Of a stretch of DNA of 64,000 nucleotides, positions 1 to 11,125 are shown piece after piece. This DNA is from Micromussa lordhowensis (lineage: Eukaryota; Cnidaria; Anthozoa; Scleractinia; Lobophylliidae): contig OZ026608.1 in the NCBI GenBank assembly GCA_964020085.1, positions 17,501,479 to 17,565,478 of the forward strand, read 5' to 3'. The position numbers and the translations under genes are program-made. Below the pieces are notes generated by a model. That model searched no databases and was not told the origin of the DNA. It worked only from the letters and a program-made list of their open reading frames with translations. Numbering within the stretch: the first letter of the stretch is position 1; each line of letters begins with the position of its first letter.

Positions 1-1060
1 CAGCTTTTTAAAACAGGATCTCTTCATAAAACAGCTTTCTCTGCGCGAAGGAACGCAAGATCATCAAAGGCAACGATTGAATATTTTTTTATCGAAATGT
101 CGGTGAGATTTGGTATTTCACTCTTGCTGCATTTTAATAGCACGTCAGATACTACACAGACATTCCTGTGTGGTTTTGCACCATGCCAAAGCAATGAGAT
201 ATAATGATAAATTTTGTAAATGTTCCGTTGTCTGGAGACGTATTCCATTGCCATTACTGAAATTTTATATCAGCAAACGGAAATTGCTCACCTTAAGAAA
301 TTAAACAGTTTACAAGTCAGTTCACACCTCGAAAGAAAACATCACGAACTCTATTTTACGTAATGGGTATCCTGTTTTATCAAAGACTTTTACCACATTC
401 CGTCTGTCAGCTACAGCTTTTTACAAGCGAAAACATTTCCTGTTGCCGTAAATTCCTCATAGATATAGTTACAAGAGAAAGACTTCAAGTGAATTGTTAT
501 GCATAAAGTACACGCTTTTCACCGCATTTACGCCAAACACAAACAGTTCCTAATGATATTTCATCCGTTCTCTACGCGATCAATAAATCACTTCACCTCA
601 AGAGTCGTTGTTAGAATGTTTGTTGAAACTCAAATGTTAATTATTTACTTCATACTTAAAGGGCTGTCAAATTCTGTTTTCTGCGGTATATGTTATATAC
701 TGCTTCAAGAGGAAAACTCAACTACAAGAGCAATGTTTTGCTTCTAAACATGAAAAATTCATACTTTCTCGGTTCAGAAATCGGTTGCTTCCTTTAGTAG
801 ATAGAGCTGTTTGTGGGTACGAATCGTTGTTTTGTAACATACAAGGGTGTTAAACTGTATCGCGATAAAAACATTGACATTTTTCAAAAAATGCACAATT
901 CTCCAACATGCTTGACCTTTTAAGCTATACTTCACTTACTTTTAAGCTATTAGTTGTTCGTGTTTTGGTAAATCGTAATTGCAGCTACTAAATCGAAGTT
1001 GTGTTTCGTGACAACTGCACTCGACAAACACTGGCTTCAAAACAAGTGAAATACGCTCAC
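1..1060. other. No gene recognised (left edge)
   Basis: AT-rich sequence with only short open frames in which I see no domain, signal peptide or credible splice structure. If the minus-strand exon that ends at 1061 continues leftward, this stretch is the start of its intron. I saw no acceptor plus conserved coding segment here. Confidence 0.5.
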
Positions 1061-1334
1061 CTGTGTCGTCAGGACAATCGGTTTCCCTTATAGCAGAATG
1101 TTTGGTCGCTAGTTTCCCAGTTTCAAACATCGCGATCACCAGAGCCAGTCCAGCTATAATGACCGCTGTTACGAAGAGAAACAGCAAAACTTGCCAAACA
1201 CGGAAAGTGCACCTTCTGTGGAAACAACCACAGCAGGAGCATCTCTTTTTGAAATAATGCTCTTGTTTCGTCACATCGTATCCTTCGCAAACTGTTAAAG
1301 TTGTCGCGCTGTCGAAAGCTCGAACGCTGCCCAT
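1061..1334 (-). CDS. First coding exon of a type II membrane protein (copy A)
   Basis: The ATG at 1334 opens 91 codons plus one base, ending at a good donor (ACAG|GTGAGC, GT at 1060-1059). The encoded N-terminus has a cytoplasmic stretch of about 48 residues. It contains the shared motifs RAFDS-TTLTV-EGYD and a Cys/Arg/Lys-rich patch (KKRCSCCGC). A strongly hydrophobic segment of about 22 residues follows (VLLFLFVTAVIIAGLALVIAM), then a short extracytoplasmic stretch. Positive charge before the membrane segment and no signal peptide suggest a type II (N-in) anchor. The open frame continues to 942, but I take that part as intron readthrough because the paralogous exon at 4228-4507 stops at the equivalent donor and in the same phase (1). 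The rest of the gene should lie to the left, outside the window. Ectoenzymes such as M13 peptidases have this kind of anchor, but nothing here proves a family. Confidence 0.6.
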
Positions 1335-4227
1335 TTTTCATGTAGTTTGAGGTAAACTTCGCACCGATAGAGCAAGCCGAAATATGACTCCGTGCCGATA
1401 TAACCCCGAGATTTAAATTGACCGCCACGCCTTATTTGGACTTCCAAACATTGCGTAAATGAAGATGACAACACGACAAGGAAAACAATACAAATAAACT
1501 CGACGGAAAGACCTCAAGAGTTGTCTTTGCGATGCTTTACTTCGTCTATCTATCTAAAACCTCCACATTGTTCACCTTTTCGCCTTTGTGAGACAATTTT
1601 GTTTGCTTTCCATGACAGTCGACCTGGCATGGAGCGATCGTCTCATGTGCGTCATGCAGTACAGTACAAAGTACTTGCAGATTGTATGTACACAAGATCG
1701 CTCTTTTAATCCCTTCATGTTTTCCTTTTGATATAAAATAATTTAGTCATCATCTGTTTTTGCTTACGAACACATCGCTAATAAGGACAACTCTTTGTTA
1801 TATGGTATACTGCGGATAGTTCACAAGACCACAGAGGAATCACAACTCAATTTTTTTTACAGACACCTCCATATATGCATATTACGTGCACTAACCTCTG
1901 CCCCTAACCGATCGTCAGACGGTCTCCCCACCCCTCCCCCGGAGGGAAAGAGAGAGAGAGAGTACTACCCCTGGCACGGATCATTGAGAATCCATGTCAA
2001 GATACGAGGCTTTCCTAAGATAAAACAGCATGGTCATTTGGCAGACGATCAACGGTTCGAAACTAAAGCACATAAAAAATACATTTTTGTCACGCAACAT
2101 TGTATGCGACTTTGACTTACGGGAAGAAACACCCTCGTTCCCATGATAACATCAATCGGACTTTAAATTTCTGCGTGTTCATGGCTGGTTTGTAGTGTCA
2201 CGCCATCAAAAATCTAGACTGCGAGCAGTCTCTTTCTTTTCCTAGCGTTTTCCGTGCGTTTCTTAGAGCTATAGAGCTGCGAGAAGCGAACCTCCTCGTT
2301 TCTTTCCCTAATTTGCATAATATTAACTGAGTTCCGCGCGCGGAGGATTTCAGGAACAAAAACCGACTACTAGTCTATCAAAACCCGGCAAAATCGTAAC
2401 CATTCAATAAATTAAGTCAAGAAGCTGGGATGTGAAAGATGACTGATATATAAACAACCTCGCCAAGATTTAGGTCTATGCGGTTATTCGTTCACGCGTT
2501 AGTCGGTAAAGTGTTTCACCCAAATTCATAGAACTTTGTATGGAGACGCCATGTTGGCGCCCTTCCGAGGGCACCGTGATGTATAAAACGAATTTATAGA
2601 CTGAAAATGTTGTTTCATGTGAACGTCTTGCGGAGATCAAGTTGCTAAACGTGACCTACGCAAAGAGAATATATTTCTTGTTGCGGATTTCCATTGTCAG
2701 ATACTGTAGAGAGAGGTCACATTTTTGACCTTAAAGGAAACAAATTTCATCGAAAACATTTCTGGCAGCTTTTAATTTCCCCGTGACATAAATAGCTTAG
2801 TTCAAGACTGCTTTCGTTGACTAAAGTGAAAACCAGGCAACAAAAAATCCCGGCAAATCGAAGCCAGTTTCGTTTTTCATGGACAAAAAGGGTTAAGCGT
2901 CCCGTGAGTTCTTGTCTGGGATTAAATACTTTTTTCCCTCGTGGGCTTCCTTTCAGCACCGCCTTTGTCTGAGACATTTCATCTTGTCTGCATCATGCAG
3001 TTAGCGCGTAAACAACGCCAGGAATCACGAAATAGTATATGGCTTGTACAAAATTGTACAAAGGGTATCCGACAAGGCTGAAACGAATTATCTGTTGTGC
3101 AAGTTTATCAACGGTTGATAAACGTTTAGGGTGTTTCAGCTTGATAGAAGGCAAAATAATCAGGAATACTTTTCTCTGTAGTTTATCATTCCACCGTGAA
3201 CTACGACCCCTCTACCCATAATACCTTTCGGTATTGTCGCGTATGCTTTCTCCGAGACAAAATTTTTCTCGAAACGGCTTTATCAAAACATGATCTGATT
3301 CAGTACCGATTTGAATACGCCAGGCGTACTACAGTTGCAAATTTGTACACAAAAAAACAGTCTAACAACGTTCAGTTTCTAGCATACGTCACGCAGTCAA
3401 CTTTTCAACTTTGGTTTCAGCGAAAGGAGTAAAAACGTTTTAAGAAAAGACATACCTCTAAGAAATTCATCGTCTCAAAAGAAAAGCCATTTTTATGCAG
3501 CATAGCATGATTTACAAGTATACTTTTTTCATGACAACCACTTACTCACATAGTTTTCAAAAACATTATAATATATAAATAATAGCGGCCGATCAATAGA
3601 TCAATCACTGAAGTGTTTGCAGCAGAAGCCTATCAACAAACCACTTCAGCTAAAAAGTCGATATAGTTTGTTTATCGACAGTAGAACGTTGTTTATTTTA
3701 TTCTCGAGACGTGAAAATGTCAGCTCATTACATGTTCTGTGAATTTCTTTCAGCCGAGCAACATTTCGTCATTTTGTCCCTGTGGACTCTCTACACTATA
3801 GAAGCATGCGGGAGATTTTGTTGGGAAGGAAATTTTGTGATAAACGGTATTGAAACGTCAAAGCTAACAAAATCGTTCCAAGGATATCAGGTGACTTCTT
3901 CGTGGTTTAATTCAATTCAATTTATTTCCTCTTGATGTAGTTACTTCATTTAATGACAAACATTTGTGCTTGAGTTGAGCATGGTGGCCAAATAAACCAT
4001 TCGGTTTCCTAGTTGGCCCCCATGTTACCTATTGATGTTACATTTGACACAAACAGAAAGAGGGCGGAAACATAGAACATAGTTAAAAATAATAATTGTA
4101 GTAAAGTAAAAAGTTTAGATAAGTGGAACGAACGATTGGATCAATGTTTAGGAGTGGTGATATGGTAGATAGAATTATTTAGTTGTACAACGCAAATATT
4201 GATAGAAAATAAGTGAGCCTCATTTAC
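1335..4227. other. Region between the two paired first exons; no further exon found
   Basis: I looked on the minus strand for exons that could follow the 4228-4507 exon before reaching 1334 and recognised none. A short GA-rich run lies near 1948-1963. The small open frames here have no recognisable domains. This absence is why shared downstream exons (alternative promoters) are considered for the two first exons. Confidence 0.4.
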
Positions 4228-4507
4228 CTGGTACGACTCCAGGCGAATCTGTTCCACTTCTGGCGGAGTATTTCAAGTCTGTGGTTCCAGGTCCATACAT
4301 CGCGAGTAGAAGCCCCATTAGTGCCATGACGAGAGCGATTATGAACAGGAAGAGCAAAATATGCCATACACGAAAAGAGCATTTCTTGTTCAAGAAATCA
4401 CACGAACAACGACATCTCTTTCTTGAATAATGCTGTTGATTTGCTAAATCGTAGCCTTCGCTAACTGTCAGCGTTGTTGAACTATCGAACGCTCGCATGC
4501 CGGACAT
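4228..4507 (-). CDS. First coding exon of a type II membrane protein (copy B)
   Basis: The ATG at 4507 opens 93 codons plus one base, ending at a consensus donor (CCAG|GTAAAT, GT at 4227-4226). The product is plainly homologous to the exon at 1061-1334. It shares RAFDS-TTLTV-EGYD, the basic Cys patch (RKRCRCSC), an FRVW motif just before the membrane segment (HILLFLFIIALVMALMGLLLAMY), and the same splice phase. The two copies differ at roughly half of the positions, so the duplication is not recent. It may be the first exon of a tandem paralogue or an alternative first exon of the same gene. Family unknown. Confidence 0.6.
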
Positions 4508-5900
4508 GAAGGGGACTGAAATAAATTTGGCTCTGTAGCAAAAAGCCTACGAGTTATGTAGTACGGGAAAGCTGGCTGACGAAATCTGACTCCTTATGAA
4601 TTTGACCCAGTCGTTTTAAAATCGGTCTCTTTCCACGCCTCAATGACGGAGTATTATTGCGCGAATCGGAACGAAACACTAAAGGCCAAGTCTTCCGGCT
4701 CTCAGCAGTGTATCGGCTTTCCTCATTCGCTACATTCCAAGTGCAAGTTTGTATTTTACAACAATCTTAATGCTTTTATACAATTATTCCAGACCATTAA
4801 CCTATTTCGGTCTTTGAGGTGCATTGTTTATCCTTACAATAACAAAGCTAAAAGTACAAAATTTTGACGCTATTAACTGCATTGATTTGTCGTCACTTTT
4901 TCTTTGGATAATTTTTTTTTAATTTTAGTCATAGAGATGTCGGGCAGAGGCATGCTAACAAGTATCGATTTCTTTGTTATTCACATCTGAATCCCGTTGC
5001 CATAGCTAGATCTTAATTCCCCCGTTTCCTTCTGGTTTCCTATCCGTTCATGAAAAAATATAATCTACGTCATTAACCTCGGAATGACGCATTTGCGCGG
5101 AAAACCCTGCGCATCACGTGACGGATAATCACTGAATGAAGTCAAGTTAAGTTCATCTCTTTTTGTTCTTTTTAAATATCTTTTCAAAGAAGTCACCGAT
5201 ATTTATAAACCCTTTGTTTACGCCTTCGTTGCTAATCGACATCAAAGTCACGTCCTCAGACATCGTCCAGCTGAATTTGAACTGAATTTTGAATTTTTCA
5301 GTTCTCATAATTAAAACTATACTCATTAATACATATGAAATTGCTTTGAGCCGGGAAGACCCAAAAAACCCTTAGAGGCTTTGACTGCATTCTACTAGCA
5401 AGACAAAAGAAGAGACGTTTTTTTTATATATAAACAAACCATAGTTTGTCGTGCACAAGTGCGTTAGCTACACTTATTACATTCTGTTCACGTAAAGGTC
5501 TCCTTTTTGAGTGAGCCTTTTCACTGTATTGTACACGACGTAGGCCGCCGGAAGTGCTGACAATAGGTACTTACCACGCTCATCAGTCTTTCAATAAGGT
5601 CCGGAGGCACTCCCAAAAAAGACCGGAATTTTGACGGAAGTTTTTTTTAAAGGAGCCTCTAAAGCGTGCACAATAACTAAATCGGGGCGCGTGGTCTAGG
5701 GTTCAAGTGTGAGCCACTTTGCGTGACGACTTCACGTCTTTTAATCGAAAAACAGTGGAATCATTCTAGTTGTTTGGGGAGCGGCTGAAATCAATTTCCT
5801 GAAGTCAATTTCCTGTGCTGAAACTGAACAAATAATTCAACAGAGATTTAAGATGAGAACGGGTGCAAAGCGTTTTTTTTTGGTGCTGCCATATTCTGTT
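4508..5900. other. Intergenic, no gene recognised
   Basis: AT-rich sequence with homopolymer runs. The small open frame at 4643-4867 has no recognisable domain. The part next to 4507 is where the promoter of the copy-B first exon would sit. Confidence 0.4.
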
Positions 5901-5907
5901 CAAAAGT

Positions 5908-6056
5908 GTGGCGGCTCTCGTAAGCTTGTAATTCCTTTGCTTGTTAGCAGCTGTTATCGTTTTGGGGTTAGGGGCATTGTTTCCTGTTGTTTAGTTGTAT
6001 TCAGTGTTCCCTTAAAGGGTATCAAGCCATTCGGGTAAGACCTTACGAGAGCTGCT
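5908..6056. repeat. Short inverted-repeat element (GCTCTCGTAAG ends)
   Basis: GGCGGCTCTCGTAAG near 5911 is matched in reverse complement by CTTACGAGAGCTGC near 6042-6055, giving short terminal inverted repeats around about 120 bp. A related end (CTTATGAGAGCTGCC) occurs at 63342-63356. This fits a small MITE family with no coding capacity. Confidence 0.45.
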
Positions 6057-6134
6057 ATTAGCTAGTTGCTGAAAGAGAGAGCAGTTAGCTATAATTAAAA
6101 ATTCAATAAGTTCTTACATCTTGCCGTCATATTG

Positions 6135-6326
6135 TGTCGAAGGTATCGAATATTTCATTTATCTATTTCTTCATTGAACCACGCAGGCGTATAATAATCT
6201 TAAACTAGCAATAATCAAAGATTATGAGAGTGCGTTCGGCGCCTTCACTTTAATGTCCAAGGTATCGAATATTTCATTTATCTATTTATTCATTGAGCCA
6301 CACAAGTGAATAATAATCTAAAAAAA
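6135..6326 (+). repeat. Direct duplication of a ~70-bp unit
   Basis: The stretch at about 6135-6205 (GGTATCGAATATTTCATTTA and onward) recurs with a few changes at about 6258-6326. Both copies run on through a CATTGA-CCAC motif into TAATAATCT. The spacing is about 120 bp. This is a local tandem-type duplication, with no coding potential seen. Confidence 0.65.
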
Positions 6327-6329
6327 AAC

Positions 6330-7281
6330 AGTTAAACGGAAGTTGATTATAAAAAACTGAGAAGTGCGAGGAAACCAAAAGAATGCTGGTCTTCCTCGGT
6401 AAACTAAAAGGCTGGAAATAAGAATTACAGCATTTCAGTAAATAGCGTTATGTGCTTCAACACATGTCTTGTGACTATTGAATCTATTGGGTAATGTTCA
6501 TCGTCTATTTAAGAGCCTGTTTACACTGCTTTTCCGCTTTTATCTCGTGTTAGTCCAGAGTTTAGTCATTTCACAAAATGATTTGTGATTGTGTAAGAAA
6601 TAGGTCATCCCAATCGCACTGACCAAATTTTTCCTACTGTTAATTTGTTTTTCAATACATCAGTATCTTATGTGTCCCCAGTTAGTAAGCTCCCAGTAAG
6701 CCAGCTAGTAGATGACACAGTCATAAAGTTATTGTACTGTATTGTACTCTGTACTGTGTTGCAGTGTGCAAAATTATATCTCGTTTGGGCATCCTGACAT
6801 CGTGACAGTCGAGATGACTTGGGATTAAAAAGTTTATTTTACATTTTGCACGTCATAAGAAAGCTAAATAAAGAGATGACACCGCCGAAACTAGAGGCGG
6901 CATCTGTTTTCTTTGCACGCATAACCACACGTTTTTGCCGTAAATTGTAAGCGAGATAAAGCAATTTATACCATGGAATTTAGGGTTGAATATTTGTTCT
7001 TCTATGTCATGTTATAGAAATAAACAACGCTCTCTAACTATAACATCCGATTACGTAATCTCTGCTACTGCACACGTCAGCTTTGCGATAACGTCACCAC
7101 AAAGGTCATACCCTGGTCCCAGAGGTTTTTCTTGATTTTTCGCCGCATAACATTGTTCAAAGTACTCACAAATTTATAAGCAAAACAGTGACAACCACAC
7201 AACGTCGAACAAAACAACTTGGCCACTCTGTTGCCGGATCTCTTGTAGAAATTCACGTACCAGACGTCACTTGAAGTGTAA
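6330..7281. other. Intergenic, no gene recognised
   Basis: AT-rich, with no ORF above 60 codons of any credibility and no domain signature on either strand. Confidence 0.4.
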
Positions 7282-7530
7282 ACAAAACCAATTTGATAGC
7301 AAGGCTGGTACTACGGCACGGGCAATTGAAACTTTAATGGGCCAATATTTCGACTAGCAGAGCTAGTCTTCTTCAGGGCCAGTACTAATACAGAGAGAAT
7401 ATAACGGCTCTATTATATTCTCTCTGTATTAGTACTGGCCCTGAAGAAGACTAGCTCTGCTAGTCGAAATATTGGCCCATTAACAATTGCCCGTGCCGTA
7501 GTACCAGCCTTGCTATCAAATTGGTTTTGT
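7282..7530. repeat. 249-bp near-perfect palindrome with hammerhead-like cores
   Basis: The left arm (from ACAAAACCAATTTGATAGC) is the reverse complement of the right arm almost to the centre at about 7405-7413, where a loop of some nine bases remains. Each arm carries CTGAAGA, a 7-bp stem GACTAGC/GCTAGTC with a TCT loop, then GAAA. On the plus strand this is at 7441-7469, and on the minus strand at 7376-7348. That order (CUGANGA, stem II, GAAA) is the conserved hammerhead ribozyme core. I could not build convincing helices I and III outside the palindrome, so catalytic activity is not shown. It resembles a fold-back element or MITE and has no coding capacity. Confidence 0.8.
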
Positions 7531-8480
7531 AAATCTTTTAATTAGTGACCGCAACTGATTAAACTCAACTCAGTAAATTGCAATGGTTTTTGCTGGGTAT
7601 AACAGATACAAAAACGAATGTACCGAAACAATCTGATGTGATACTTCCGTAACTTATCGCCAACAAGGGCTTACTGTCGCTGCATAAGCGACGGATATAA
7701 CCGGATACTCAATTGTTGATGGGGGAGGGGAGGGAAGGTGCAAACAGGGAGCTTGGCAATTTCTTTTTTTCAGCGCTTTTTGTCCTGCTGCTTTCCGTAT
7801 CTTTCAGTTCTGACCCAGGACCGTCGCAAGCTTTTTTTCGCCATCTTTTCCCCTTTTCTTCATTTCTGCACTCCAGTTTGTTTTAAATTGGTAAAAGTAG
7901 GCTGTGCAGGACAGTTTTTATTCTCAAATCGGTGAAATGCCACTTACTTGTCTCTGTAACGTTCGATTACTCTTACCTTTAGTTACACTTACCTTTACTT
8001 TCAGTGCAAGCCCATGCTGATTTACATGAACTCAGGAGAGCCAGAGAAACTGTGTCCGTAAATAATAAAATCTCCAAACTTTAAATAGAGAAATTATGTG
8101 TACAGTGGTAAGGAGAATATGCATGGACATCATGCTTTTAAAAAACCCTCCAGTAATAGCCTTGTAGTGTGTGTTTAAAAGTAAATTTTATAAAACCCTT
8201 TTGATTGTCTTAAACAAGGGAAAGAAAAGTTCCATTTATATCGTTCACGGCAACGAAAATCCGAGCATGCTAGCAGTTCCAAACAAAACAAGCGAGCACT
8301 CGTCGAATTTTTGCGAGCAATTTGAGCAAAGGCCAAATTTTGCGAATACTTTTCAATTGAATGCGACCATTCGATACCCCTATATTTGGCAAAAAAAATC
8401 TTCTCAAGCAGTTTAAGGCCTGGGTTCAGGAATGTAAAGTAGAATTATGACAGCTATGTCTCTTGTTATATTTCTTTCAC
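7531..8480. other. Intergenic, no gene recognised
   Basis: The open frames at 7738-7935 and 8171-8416 have no start context, splice structure or domain that I recognise. Otherwise AT-rich with short homopolymers. Confidence 0.4.
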
Positions 8481-8489
8481 CAAGCTGAA

Positions 8490-8952
8490 ATTTTCCCTGA
8501 TTATAAAACTTGGCGTCCTGTCTTGCCTTACATATTATTTTGAACACGTGACGTGTCATGTGATCATTTTGTCTGACATTTGGTAAATCGTCGAGTTGGT
8601 GGCGAATTTTCATTTATTGATCAGTAAATGAGCGTTTTGGATGCAAATTTAAATTAAATACCTTGCTACGTTTGGAATGATCTTCCTTGATTTCGGTTTA
8701 GAAGATATGAATGAGGGCTCCTGTTAAAAGTGTAATTTTATTGAAAAAAATTACCTTTGACCTCATACAATTTTTCTGCGAGAAGAACGACGGTCATTCC
8801 AAACATAGAAGGATGGAAATAATTGACCTGTATCTAAAACGCGTTTTTGCTGGATGATATTACTAAAAACCGCCACCAATTCCTCAAATAATGGATATTT
8901 TCCGCTAAACGTCACGTGACATGTCACATGACCTGTCAGAAGCACCAATAGA
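8490..8952. repeat. Large degenerate inverted repeat (MITE-like)
   Basis: The left half contains CACGTGACGTGTCATGTGA, then TTGGTGGCG, AAATGAGCGTTTTGGAT and CTACGTTTGGAATGATC. The right half carries the same motifs in reverse complement order: GTCATTCCAAACATAG, AAAACGCGTTTTTGC, CGCCACCAATT, and CACGTGACATGTCACATGACC. The centre lies near 8720. The arms have many mismatches, so this is an old fold-back element of about 450 bp. No coding. Confidence 0.65.
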
Positions 8953-9533
8953 TCGTTTTCACGTGACGTCATCACTTTCTAAAATCTAAAACTAAAGATC
9001 CACCAAAGTTTTCATCCTCGTCAGGTATAAGAGGTGACATATTTATATCTGTTTACAACTTTACAGCTCAATAGCTTGCTTCGTTTGGAAACCAGAGCAT
9101 TTTGAATTTCCGAGCTATGGGGGTGCGTGACACAAGGCTACGATCAAATTTGTTGAAAAATATATACTTATCTCATGATTTTGAGCCCTGTTAGAAGCTA
9201 GAGCATTAGGAAAAGTGCTTATGTAAATGCTTGTTTTTTCAGTACTGATAATCAGTCGCCTAGAAAGCCAAAGTAAGTTCCAGATGTTTACACTATTTTC
9301 CGGCCGCCATATTGGTGTACCATGGAGATACACCAACATGGCGTTTTCACACTGGGCTCTGTAAATTTCTGCGAAACATTTCGACGAATATCTGAAGTTT
9401 GGGGAAACGCACAGGGCTAAAACTTGGAGAAGTGTCTCATTTTTTTATCTTCTATAACATCACAATTTCTTAGCTTTTTCCACTGGGTAGTTTTCGATTT
9501 ATTTTTTTATTGCGTGACAGTGAAAACGATCTA
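8950..9533. repeat. Element with ATAGATCGTTTTCAC terminal inverted repeats
   Basis: ATAGATCGTTTTCACGTGACG begins near 8949. The reverse complement of GTGACAGTGAAAACGATCTAT near 9513-9533 gives a matching 15-bp core end. The interior of about 550 bp has no ORF with a transposase domain. It contains a small inner inverted repeat around GTGTACCATGGAGATACACC (9315-9334). Most likely a non-autonomous DNA transposon. Confidence 0.55.
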
Positions 9534-9539
9534 TAGCAC

Positions 9540-10930
9540 TTTAAAATGTTCAGGACGTTAAAACGTAATTGTGTACTAATTTCGTTTCATTGCCATTTAT
9601 GCCTTCAGAAGTATAACTAATAAATTATTTTTACCATTAATTGACCATTCCAGTCGCAGTTCAAAATGCTAATTCTCCTTACTGACAACCGTGCAGCTCT
9701 TTAAAGTCAGTTCTGAGCCAAGACAATATCACTAGATTGATTATATTCTTTATTCTCATCACCTGTTTGATTAATAATGTATTGATAATGTAATGAGAAA
9801 TTAGATTTTAATCACTTCAGGGATCTTACCTACCTGGGGACATTACGTGCTTTGTGATTAGTTGAAACCCGTTTACCATAAATCGATAGAAAGAGACAAT
9901 TATGGCAACCTTTCTGTTCACGAAAGATGTAAAATCCTTTGTTTCCAAGTTTATGTAGAGATTCAAAATCACGAAAAGAGTTCTGAACGTCCCATAGAAC
10001 ACATGACCATGAAAATGTGCGCTTCAAATCCTTCAACAAGTACTAAGAAGTTGAATCTACGAGAATAATAATATCAGCATTTATTAAAAACACGATTAAA
10101 AAGTTCAACAAAGCTGATGTGGTCGTGTACAATCAATAAAATTAAACTTCCTAACAATGCCAGGCTTCTATTCATGGTCAGTTGTTTGGTGTTGGCAGGA
10201 GACCTGTATGATCCGGTCGTGTTGGTTGAAAGAAATATTACTCGAAGTTTGCCCCAAGTAAACCTTTCTCAATTGTAGTATTTTGAGTAAGGGACGAAGA
10301 GTTGTTTGTCCAATTTTGATATTCCTGTGCGACAACACTTTTCGCCTGTACATGTTTACTCTACAAAATTAGTTTAGTTTAGGCCATTTTAGGGGTCCTT
10401 TTTTGAAAAAAGGCGAGAACTATTATGCATCGATATCAGCTTACACGGAGAAACGTTCAACAGCAAACGTGAAAATCTTTTATCGGTCTGATATTACAAC
10501 ACAGCCCGTGACTAAACACATACAACTATAATTACCTCATTAACATTAAAGTACACATCACAGAGTGCCTGCTTCAGAGGGATTAACAACAGAACAAAGA
10601 AAACCATTGAACATATAAGCCCAAAATCTATTAAAATGAGTTGAACAAAACACGATCAGCCATCACTTGCCATCATAAAATTGACTCAAGGGAAAACCTG
10701 TCACAGGCAAGAGTCATTGTTTGTTGACAAATGCACAAGATGGCGTTTTGATAGCTTCGCGTCTTGTATTAAACTCGTGTTTTCCTGGGCGACTTCGCGT
10801 AAATTAAGTTCCTTCAGTGACTAACTGAGCCTGGAAAAGTGCATTCATAGAGGAACTTTGATCAAATTCGCTATGTGATTCAACTTGTTTGTTCTAAAGC
10901 CACGTCAAAGGTTTTCACCGTATATAGCAG
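9540..10930. other. Intergenic, no gene recognised
   Basis: AT-rich. The open frames at 9830-10039 (minus), 9862-10068 (plus) and 10168-10353 (minus) overlap or lack conserved features. No RNA gene or palindrome stood out here. Confidence 0.4.
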
Positions 10931-10938
10931 ACGTCACG

Positions 10939-10974
10939 ATGTTGTCAGGGAAAATTGTACACAAGGTGCTAAAG
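10939..10974 (+). other. Possible 5' exon of the 11-13 kb gene
   Basis: An ATG with 12 codons runs straight into AAAG|GTAAGC, an excellent splice donor. It could be a 5' exon of the gene that follows. It does not join in frame to either downstream coding exon: the 11111-11195 exon has an in-frame stop in that phase, and the exon at 11844 needs phase 1. It would therefore be leader or an upstream ORF. Weak evidence. Confidence 0.25.
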
Positions 10975-11125
10975 GTAAGCAACTTTACTTCGTCTGTTTT
11001 AAAAGCTACATAGAATGACTATAAACAGTTTAATAGTAAACAATAATATTGCTTCGCACTTGTAACTTGATACGTTATACGACCTTATACTTTTTGCGAG
11101 AAAATTCTAGGAAAGATTTTAAACC

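Noticed and set aside
942..1060. Extension of the 1061-1334 exon to the stop at 942
   Set aside because: The paralogous exon at 4228-4507 ends at the equivalent donor in the same phase, so the extra frame is better read as intron.
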